Origin: Prosthecobacter dejongeii
GTDB taxonomy: Bacteria > Verrucomicrobiota > Verrucomicrobiia > Verrucomicrobiales > Verrucomicrobiaceae
Direction of reading: 5' to 3'
Length of the DNA: 64,000 nt
Assembly (NCBI RefSeq): GCF_014203045.1
Contig: NZ_JACHIF010000001.1
Span: 1,116,001 to 1,180,000 of the forward strand
The position numbers were made by a program, and so were the translations under genes. The notes below the pieces were generated by a model. That model made no database searches. It was not told where the DNA came from and was given only the letters and a program-made list of their open reading frames with translations. Positions 58,217-64,000 of the stretch are shown piece after piece (position 1 is the stretch's first letter; the number at the start of each line of letters is the position of its first letter).

Positions 58217-58245
58217 GAGGCAGCGGGTAACCGCTGCCTCTTTTT
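58217..58245 (+). terminator. Strong intrinsic terminator after paralogue B
   Basis: GAGGCAGCGG (58217-58226) and CCGCTGCCTC (58231-58240) form a perfect 10-base-pair stem with loop GTAA, followed by five T. It overlaps the stop codon of the convergent AraC gene. Confidence 0.9.
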
Positions 58246-59044
58246 AGTTCTGATTGCGATAGCTGGAGGGCGTCTGGCCTGTGCGTTTACGAAAGTGCTG
58301 AGTGAAGGCACTTTGATCCGTGAAGCCGCAGCGGCAGGCGATTTCGGAAACGGAAAGGGCCGTGGTTTCCAGCAGGCGTGCAGCGGCGAGTACACGGGTC
58401 TTCAGGAGGAACTCCTGAGGCGAAAGGCCAAAAGTGGTCTGAAATCGGCGCTGCAGTTGCCGCAAGGACTGGCCGCAGGCACGGGCCACGTCTTCAATGA
58501 GCAGCGGCTTGCTGAAGTCCTGGCGGATCATTTCCACGGCCTGGGCCACGGTTTGGAAAACGGGCAGCCGCCGTTCGGCCTCATCGGGACGGCGTAGCAA
58601 TCCCATGACTCCTTGAATCTCGCCCTGAGTATCCAGCACCGGCAGTTTGGTCACCAGGAACCAGTCCGGCATGCCCTGGCGGTCCCACCACAGTTCGATG
58701 CGCTCGATGCTGGTGGCCTTCCCAGTGAGGAGTTGGTCGTCGTCATCCACATAAGCCTGTGCCATGCTGCCAGGGTTGAGGTCAAAGTCCGTCATGCCCA
58801 GGATCTCGCCTTCCTCGTGCATGGAGTAACGAAGCCGGAGGCCCTCGCTGGCAAACATGAGGTGGCCTTCTCGATTCTTGGCAAAGAAATAGACGCCGGG
58901 GATGTGGTCAAACAAGCGATGGAAGAGCGAGGTGGGGGCTAGCGTAGCCACCCAGCGGTCGCGCTCCTGCTGCCAGCGACGGACCACGCCCTGCGGCCGC
59001 TGGTGCAGCGTGCGCGGTTTGAGGAGAGTCGCATTTCGCATCAT
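58244..59044 (-). CDS. AraC-family transcriptional regulator with PAS-like sensor domain
   Basis: The 266-residue protein has an N-terminal PAS-like domain (FDHIPGVYFFAKNREGHLMF, GMTDFDLNPGSMAQAYVDDD, WFLVTKLPVLDTQGEIQGVM). Its C-terminus has the two helix-turn-helix units of AraC: LIEDVARACGQSLRQLQRRF and VSEIACRCGFTDQSAFTQHF, then FRKRTGQTPSSYR. It would bind near its own divergent promoter. The start is taken as ATG 59044; an extension to 59266 would overlap the neighbouring gene. It is divergent from the hexulose-phosphate-synthase-like gene with 54 bases between starts, and probably controls it. Confidence 0.92.
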   Translation of the reverse strand: MMRNATLLKPRTLHQRPQGVVRRWQQERDRWVATLAPTSLFHRLFDHIPGVYFFAKNREGHLMFASEGLRLRYSMHEEGEILGMTDFDLNPGSMAQAYVDDDDQLLTGKATSIERIELWWDRQGMPDWFLVTKLPVLDTQGEIQGVMGLLRRPDEAERRLPVFQTVAQAVEMIRQDFSKPLLIEDVARACGQSLRQLQRRFQTTFGLSPQEFLLKTRVLAAARLLETTALSVSEIACRCGFTDQSAFTQHFRKRTGQTPSSYRNQN

Positions 59045-59098
59045 CTTTGTCGTGACGATGATGCCAGGGTTTGTGTAAAGCTGCAATCCTCCAACCGC

Positions 59099-59794
59099 AT
59101 GAAACCCATCGTCCAGATTTCCCTCGACCTGACCAACATTGACGAAGCCCTCGAAACGGCGGCCTTGGCCATGCGAGCTGGGGTGGACTGGCTGGAGGCC
59201 GGCACACCCCTGATTTTGGCCGAGGGACTGCACGGGGTGCGGGCCCTGAGAAAAGCCTTCCCCCACACTCCCATCGTGGCGGATTTAAAGACCATGGATG
59301 GCGGCTACCTGGAGGCCGAAATGATGGCCAAGGCGGGTGCCACCCACGTGGTGGTCATGGCCCGGGCGCATGCGGAGACGATCAAATGCGTGGTGAAAGC
59401 CGGCGCGGATTTCGGCTGCAAAGTCATGGGGGATAACATGGTGTGCCCGGACATGGTGGAAGGGGCCAAGTTCCTCGAAGACCTGGGCTGCGACTACGTC
59501 ATCCATCACATCGGTTACGATGAGCGTCGCGGCATCGCCGCTGCGGGCCATCGCATGCCTAGCCCCATGGACCAACTGCGGGAGGTGGTGAATGCCGTCA
59601 AAATTCCCGTGCAAGCCGTCGGCGGGTTGAGCCTGGAGCAGGCCATCCAATGTCCGCAGTATGGGGCTCCGCTGGTGGTCCTGGGGGCACCCCTTACTAT
59701 TGATGCGGACTCTTTTAAAACGGCGGATGGCAACTTAGAAAGCTCCCTGCGCCTAATCTGCGAGGCCGTGCATGCGCAGACGGTGGTGCGGTAA
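59099..59794 (+). CDS. 3-Hexulose-6-phosphate synthase-like protein (OMPDC/HUMPS superfamily)
   Basis: The 231-residue TIM-barrel protein starts MKPIVQISLDLTNIDEALET with the first catalytic Asp. It has VADLKTMDGGYLEAEMMAKA, the D-x-K-x-x-D triad of this superfamily, then YVIHHIGYDERRG and VPVQAVGGLSL-like strands (IPVQAVGGLSLEQAI) for phosphate binding. Relatives make hexulose-6-phosphate from formaldehyde and ribulose-5-phosphate, or decarboxylate 3-keto-L-gulonate-6-phosphate. The ADLKTMD form is nearer to the synthase. No isomerase partner (hxlB) is beside it. It is divergent from the AraC gene and convergent with pdxA, eight bases away. Confidence 0.83.
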   Translation: MKPIVQISLDLTNIDEALETAALAMRAGVDWLEAGTPLILAEGLHGVRALRKAFPHTPIVADLKTMDGGYLEAEMMAKAGATHVVVMARAHAETIKCVVKAGADFGCKVMGDNMVCPDMVEGAKFLEDLGCDYVIHHIGYDERRGIAAAGHRMPSPMDQLREVVNAVKIPVQAVGGLSLEQAIQCPQYGAPLVVLGAPLTIDADSFKTADGNLESSLRLICEAVHAQTVVR

Positions 59795-59802
59795 AAAACG
59801 CT

Positions 59803-60798
59803 TCAGCTCGCCAGCTTCGCCGCCAGCCGCACCGCTTCGACAAGGCTCTGGCCGTTGGCTTTGCTCTGCCAGGCGATGTCGCAGGCCGTTCCGTGATCCA
59901 CACTGGTGCGCGGCACGGGCAGGCCCAGAGTGGTATTGACGGCCGAATCAAACGCCAGCGCTTTCAGGGGGATGAGTGCCTGGTCATGATACATGCAGAT
60001 GTAGGCATCCACCGTTTTGCGCTTGGCAGGAATGAAGGCGGTGTCGGGCGGCAGTGGCCCTTCGATGGTCATCCCCTTGGCACGGGCAGCGGCGATGGCG
60101 GGCTCGATGAGGTTTTCCTCCTCGCGCTGGCCAAAGAGACCATGCTCCCCGGCGTGTGGATTCAGCCCACAGACGGCCAACTTCGGTTTCCGGCCCAGGT
60201 GGCGCTGCACGGCGTCGCAGGTGAGTTCGATCACCTCCAAAATTCGAGCGGATGTCAGCGCGGGAACCACGTTCTGATAACCGATGTGGACGGTGACGAG
60301 GCTGCAAATCATGACCTCAGAAAAGAAGGCCATGCAGGAGCGGACGGCGTCCATTTTCTCGGCAAACATCTCGGTGTGTCCCGGATACATGATGCCCGCT
60401 GCTCGGAGAGCTTCTTTATTGATCGGGGCCGTGGCCACCGCGGCGACTTGGCCCGCCAGCGCCGCCTGGATGCTCTTCTCAATGTAAAGGTAACTGGCGG
60501 CTCCCGTGCGGGCACTGACGGTACCGGGGGTGAAATCGGCAGCATCAAACCCGAAGAGATCCAGCACCGCAGGTTCCTCCAGCGAGGTCGCTTTTTCCGC
60601 CCACTCGATCTCGGACAGGATGCGTTTCGGCGCGGGCAATCCCGTCTGGCGGGCGCAGCGGGCCAGCAGCCGGGCATCCCCAAAGATGACCGGGGTGGCG
60701 ACTTCGCGCACGGCTTCATTCGCCAGCAGTTGCAGGCAGATCTCAGGGCCGACCCCGGCAGGGTCGCCCATGGTGACAGCGATGATGGGTTTGGGCAT
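59803..60798 (-). CDS. pdxA: 4-Hydroxythreonine-4-phosphate dehydrogenase PdxA or PdxA2-like
   Basis: PdxA makes a precursor of vitamin B6; PdxA2 relatives oxidise D-threonate or D-erythronate 4-phosphate. The 331-residue product starts MPKPIIAVTMGDPAGVGPEI, with the family motif GDPAGVGPE. Metal ligands are seen in YPGHTEMFAEKM, ICMYHDQALIPLKAL (His-Asp) and VPRTSVDHGTACDIAW. ATAPINKEALRAAG is typical. It lies beside the hexulose-phosphate-synthase-like gene and the AraC regulator; a sugar-acid catabolic role is therefore possible. ATG 60798 is chosen; an in-frame extension to 60879 adds no homology. Confidence 0.9.
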   Translation of the reverse strand: MPKPIIAVTMGDPAGVGPEICLQLLANEAVREVATPVIFGDARLLARCARQTGLPAPKRILSEIEWAEKATSLEEPAVLDLFGFDAADFTPGTVSARTGAASYLYIEKSIQAALAGQVAAVATAPINKEALRAAGIMYPGHTEMFAEKMDAVRSCMAFFSEVMICSLVTVHIGYQNVVPALTSARILEVIELTCDAVQRHLGRKPKLAVCGLNPHAGEHGLFGQREEENLIEPAIAAARAKGMTIEGPLPPDTAFIPAKRKTVDAYICMYHDQALIPLKALAFDSAVNTTLGLPVPRTSVDHGTACDIAWQSKANGQSLVEAVRLAAKLAS

Positions 60799-60841
60799 GT
60801 GGACCCCAGCTATGGGGAGGTTCTGTGGCGTCGTCAATAGC

Positions 60842-62278
60842 TCAGCGTCGAATGGAATACCCAAAGCCGAGGCTTCCATTCACGATGTTTTCTCTGCTGA
60901 CCCCGGGGACATGGACGCGCAGGTATTCCACTTTGGCCAACTCAGGAGCTACCGTGACGCGAAGATGCCCCGAGCTGCCTAGAATGGTTCCCTGATAACC
61001 ATATTCCACCGCACTGCGTGTGCCACCACTCGGGTGTCCAGGCTGGGGAACTTCCTGGTAGATGATGCCATCCAATTCTTCTTTAGCGAAGAGATGGTCG
61101 TGACCATGAAAGACAATACGGACTTTGTTTTTCACCAGAAGCTGATGGATGGGCAAGGGCCAACCGGGACGATTTTTGGTGAAGCCTTCGCTCCTGTCAG
61201 CATTCAGGCCACCCCATTCCATGAATGGGGCCGTGGATGCTCCCCCTCGAACATCTCGACCCAAACCACCGACGAGATGATGAATGAACACAAACTTAAA
61301 AGGTGCTTGGCTTCTCTCCAGTGTTTGGGTGAGCCAATGGTATTGGTCTTCACCCAACGTCATGCTCCAGTTGTCCCCACCTTTCTTCTGCGTCGTTGAC
61401 CAAAATGGATCCAGGACAACCAAAAGAGCGCTACCCCATTCCCAGGCATAATAATTTTGCAGCAGGCCTGCATCTTCAAACTCCATTGCATTGCCGCTAT
61501 AAAACCCGCCGGGTTCCGGATTGGGAAAAAACTTTTTTCTCATGCCTAGAGACCACAAAGGCATGGAGTTTGGCTTTCCTGTAAGCCGTGTTCCTTGCTC
61601 ACCATCGTGATTTCCCAGCGTTAGCAAAATGGGAATGCTGTGAGCCATTTGGCCGATGTAAAATCGCTGGGCTCGGTATTGCGATTCCGCTCGGGTGTAG
61701 AAGCTGCCGAACTTGTCCACCATCGTGGTATCACCCAGATCAATCATGAAATCCGGGCGGTCTGCCAGGATGTTTTTAAGGGTTTGTTGATACACACGGA
61801 CATCCGTGCTCGTGTCTAAATGCGAGTCCGCCTGAATGGCAAAAGTGAATGGCGATGCTGGTGCTCGCTGCGTGTGAAAACTGCGAGGAACATCCTTGAT
61901 CCAATCTTGATCACCTCGACGATAAACAAGCTGATAGAAGTAAGGCGTATCAGCCTTGAGTCCGCTTAACAGAACATTGACTGGCGTGCCTGCGGGCAGT
62001 TTCAAAAGAGTCGTTTTTTGAAGCAATGAATCCTGCTTCTCGCCATAAGTAATGAAGGCTTCCATGGCTTCCCATGAGAGGATACTAACAGTGACGGAAT
62101 CTGCACTGGGTCTGCATAACCAAAGATTGAATAAATAAGAGGGCACGGTGGCGGGTTCCACCCCAGCGCCAGGACCGCCTTTTTTGGGCTTGTCCTCTTT
62201 CGAGGAGGGGCCAAAATCAGCCGCTGTTAATCCCAAAAGAACCAGTGAAGAAATCGAGAGGATCAAAGCTTTTTTCAT
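60842..62278 (-). CDS. Secreted calcineurin-like metallophosphoesterase
   Basis: The 478-residue protein has a signal peptide (MKKALILSISSLVLLGLTAA). A purple-acid-phosphatase-like N-terminal domain (ADSVTVSILSWEAMEAFITY) precedes the phosphoesterase domain. All metal motifs are present: FAIQADSHLDTS, IDLGDTTMVD, LTLGNHDGEQG, VFIHHLVGG and VFHGHDHLFAKEE. This contrasts with the degenerate relative at 24160. It probably removes phosphate from an extracellular substrate. It lies downstream of the sulfatase on the same strand with a 36-base gap, so both may be cotranscribed. Confidence 0.92.
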   Translation of the reverse strand: MKKALILSISSLVLLGLTAADFGPSSKEDKPKKGGPGAGVEPATVPSYLFNLWLCRPSADSVTVSILSWEAMEAFITYGEKQDSLLQKTTLLKLPAGTPVNVLLSGLKADTPYFYQLVYRRGDQDWIKDVPRSFHTQRAPASPFTFAIQADSHLDTSTDVRVYQQTLKNILADRPDFMIDLGDTTMVDKFGSFYTRAESQYRAQRFYIGQMAHSIPILLTLGNHDGEQGTRLTGKPNSMPLWSLGMRKKFFPNPEPGGFYSGNAMEFEDAGLLQNYYAWEWGSALLVVLDPFWSTTQKKGGDNWSMTLGEDQYHWLTQTLERSQAPFKFVFIHHLVGGLGRDVRGGASTAPFMEWGGLNADRSEGFTKNRPGWPLPIHQLLVKNKVRIVFHGHDHLFAKEELDGIIYQEVPQPGHPSGGTRSAVEYGYQGTILGSSGHLRVTVAPELAKVEYLRVHVPGVSRENIVNGSLGFGYSIRR

Positions 62279-62314
62279 CGACGGATTTTTAAATGAATGA
62301 GTGATAAAACCTTC

Positions 62315-63721
62315 CTAGAGGGTTGGTTTTCGCGGTCCCTTTTTGCGCCCGCCTTTTCCCACTTTTTGGTTAGACTGAGGTTCGGAGGTGGGGTCGAAGT
62401 GTGTATTCGGTGTAGGCAAGGCCGCTTTTACTTCGGAAAGGTAACGCTGGAGTTTAGTAGCCATCTCGTTGGCCAATTCTGGCATCGTTTGGGCGAGGTC
62501 GTTACGTTCGCCTAAATCCGCATCAAGATTAAAAAGGCGATTTTCACCCGTTTCATAAAAGTGCAGAAGTTTGAAACTGCCCGCTAAGATCGCGGAGTGA
62601 GGAGTGTCACCCTGATAATGGGGGAAATGGAAAACGAGGTCTTCTCGAAGCCGTTTGACCGGTTCGTTGGATCCATGCAGAAGGGCGGAAATGTCTCCGC
62701 CTTCGATGTTTTCTGGCAGTTTGCTGGTTACACCAGCCCAGCGGCAGAAGGTGGGTAATAAATCATATCCAACCACCCGTTGGTGGCACCAAGAATTCGG
62801 TTTGATACCGGGACCGCAGATGATAAGAGGCACACGGATACCCCCCTCCCAAACGCCCCCTTTACCCGCCATGAGTGGGCGTGGCCCGCCTCCGCCCCCG
62901 CCGTTATCCGACATGTAGATCACATAGGTTTTTTCGGTGAGGTGGAGCTTTTGCAGCGTCTCCAAAACACGACCCACGCCTGTATCCAAATCCGTCGTGA
63001 TCGCAGCACGTCCCGCATCTCGGTGCATACGCCCGGGTGTTTGTTGATCGTAAAACTCACGCGTTGCTCGCAGCGCATTCTCAGGCCGATGAAGGGCATG
63101 ATAAGACATCTGAATAAAAAACGGCCTTCCTGCTTCAACCTGCTTTTTCATAAACTGGGCTGCGCGGTCACCCATGCCAAAAATGTCCACAGGATTTGGG
63201 TCCACAAAACGATTCGCGTCCTCATTCCCGGTATCGCCATCGCTTTCATCATATCCATGTTCTTCGGGTCCACCCCCACCCAGATGCCACTTGCCATAAT
63301 GGGCCGTGGCGTAGCCTGCTGAGCGCAATAACTCTGCCACCGTCTTTTCGCCAAGTTGAATATTCTTGCGGGATTCTGCTTCGATCAAACGATGACCGTT
63401 TTCTGGCGGTGCTGCTTTAGTCCAGCGTAGCTGTGCAGGACTCTTACCTGTCTGCAAACTTATTCGCGTCGGGGAGCATACGGGTGCGGGTGCGTAAGCA
63501 GCACTGAAGCGCATCCCTTGATGAGCGAAATTTTCGAGATTGGGTGTTCGATAAAAGTCACTTTTAGAGTTGGGAACGTTTGGGTGCATTTGAACGGAGA
63601 GTCCCGTCCAGTCTTGGTCATCCGATAGCATCAATAGTATGTTAGGCTGTTTAACAGCAGTCTGTGAGGCGGCTGTGTTAACAAGCGTGAGACCTGCAAA
63701 AAGACAGAGTAATAATTTCAT
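62315..63721 (-). CDS. Secreted arylsulfatase-type sulfatase
   Basis: The 468-residue protein has a signal peptide (MKLLLCLFAGLTLVNTAASQ). The S1 sulfatase motifs are PNILLMLSDDQDWTGLSVQM, the formylglycine site PAPVCSPTRISLQTGKSPAQ, AHYGKWHLGGGGPEEHGYDE and VIYMSDNGGGGGGPRPLMAG. A C-terminal basic tail follows (NQKVGKGGRKKGPRKPTL). It would desulfate a carbohydrate outside the cytoplasm. Its start lies 14 bases from the end of the truncated gene upstream, so they are likely one operon with the phosphoesterase downstream. Confidence 0.94.
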   Translation of the reverse strand: MKLLLCLFAGLTLVNTAASQTAVKQPNILLMLSDDQDWTGLSVQMHPNVPNSKSDFYRTPNLENFAHQGMRFSAAYAPAPVCSPTRISLQTGKSPAQLRWTKAAPPENGHRLIEAESRKNIQLGEKTVAELLRSAGYATAHYGKWHLGGGGPEEHGYDESDGDTGNEDANRFVDPNPVDIFGMGDRAAQFMKKQVEAGRPFFIQMSYHALHRPENALRATREFYDQQTPGRMHRDAGRAAITTDLDTGVGRVLETLQKLHLTEKTYVIYMSDNGGGGGGPRPLMAGKGGVWEGGIRVPLIICGPGIKPNSWCHQRVVGYDLLPTFCRWAGVTSKLPENIEGGDISALLHGSNEPVKRLREDLVFHFPHYQGDTPHSAILAGSFKLLHFYETGENRLFNLDADLGERNDLAQTMPELANEMATKLQRYLSEVKAALPTPNTHFDPTSEPQSNQKVGKGGRKKGPRKPTL

Positions 63722-63735
63722 AGCCGGAGATTCGT

Positions 63736-64000
63736 CTAACGCTGAGGAGCGCCGGTGACATCGAGATCTGGTTGGGTATTCCAGCGTGGTTGCCATCCCG
63801 GTTTATCTATGCAAGTGCGAAAGATGACGGTGTTGTCTAGTGCGAGGTTTTGAGTCCAGATAAACTTGGCTCCGTCAAAGTCATGATCGAAATAGGGCTG
63901 CTTTGGGTCCACTTGTTCGACGCTGTATTCTTTGGCGTTAGCCCACTGACTGTCATCGAAGTCCACCGCCCACCAATTGTCTGGAAGTGCCACTTGTTGC
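63736..64000 (-). CDS. C-terminal fragment of an unidentified protein, cut by the right edge
   Basis: The frame is open from base 64000 and gives 87 residues ending in a normal stop: WWAVDFDDSQWANAKEYSVE, then FIWTQNLALDNTVIFRTCID and WNTQPDLDVTGAPQR. The D-F-D-D-S-x-W motif followed by a strand with I-W-T and D-N-T resembles galactose-binding or DUF-type beta-sandwich ends of secreted proteins; this is only an impression. An internal GTG at 63993 could act as a start but the frame continues upstream. It is 14 bases before the sulfatase gene on the same strand. Confidence 0.65.
   Translation of the reverse strand, partial: QQVALPDNWWAVDFDDSQWANAKEYSVEQVDPKQPYFDHDFDGAKFIWTQNLALDNTVIFRTCIDKPGWQPRWNTQPDLDVTGAPQR

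Noticed and set aside
59045-59266. N-terminal extension of the AraC protein
   Set aside because: It overlaps the divergent synthase-like gene and shows no PAS or HTH features.

Overview
The window reads like a chromosomal segment of a Verrucomicrobiae bacterium (Prosthecobacter/Verrucomicrobium-like). This is inferred from gene content: three formylglycine-type sulfatases, a sialate O-acetylesterase, a TAT-exported Gfo/Idh/MocA oxidoreductase, LamG and FG-GAP secreted proteins, a protein kinase fused to WD40 repeats, a ceramidase-like hydrolase and a fucose-isomerase-like protein, mixed among ordinary housekeeping genes. Genes are densely packed on both strands, GC is fairly high, and many products carry signal peptides. 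I saw no rRNA, tRNA, CRISPR array, prophage or intact insertion sequence.

Layout. 1-1.9 kb: the start of mnmG (runs off the left edge), a parS-like palindrome, and two genes that look broken (one in-frame TAG, one frameshift). 2-8.7 kb: pdhA, a TAT oxidoreductase, ruvA, hemL and two secreted unknowns. 8.7-13.7 kb: a surface-glycan island with an FkbM methyltransferase facing an overlapping three-gene operon (methyltransferase with a repeat domain, alpha/alpha-toroid protein, flippase), headed by an AT-rich gap. 14-18.6 kb: cupin, murJ with a coupled membrane-anchored protein, and a sulfatase. 18.8-26.7 kb: kinase-WD40, a CocE-type hydrolase, a degenerate metallophosphoesterase and a ceramidase-like protein. 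26.7-35.6 kb: pyk, dnaE, a PBP1A-like protein whose transpeptidase SxxK motif is lost, and a MidA-type methyltransferase. 35.8-40.1 kb: SMP-30-like protein, amidohydrolase, sialate O-acetylesterase. 40.2-43.6 kb: a VapBC-type toxin-antitoxin pair with a near-consensus promoter, then an isolated nuoB-nuoC pair under a CRP-type palindrome, an RlpA-like lipoprotein and a lipase-like protein. 43.7-50.5 kb: fucose-isomerase-like protein, LamG protein, FG-GAP protein and sulfatase, separated by dispersed repeats. 50.6-55.3 kb: DinG-type helicase, membrane protein, M23 peptidase, mdh. 55.5-58.2 kb: two paralogous secreted proteins of no family I recognise flanking a repeat protein, two of the three genes ending in strong terminators. 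58.2-64 kb: PAS-AraC regulator divergent from a hexulose-phosphate-synthase-like gene, pdxA, a phosphoesterase, a sulfatase and a truncated gene at the right edge.

Functional reading. The secreted hydrolases fit a polysaccharide or mucin degrader that removes sulfate and acetyl groups outside the cytoplasm, with the fucose-isomerase-like enzyme possibly feeding sugar into the cell. The most notable oddities are the PBP1A-like protein without catalytic Ser/Lys, the metallophosphoesterase without its C-terminal His ligands, a predicted leaderless toxin-antitoxin promoter, several families of dispersed intergenic repeats (one with compensatory base changes), and the paired secreted unknowns near 55-58 kb.
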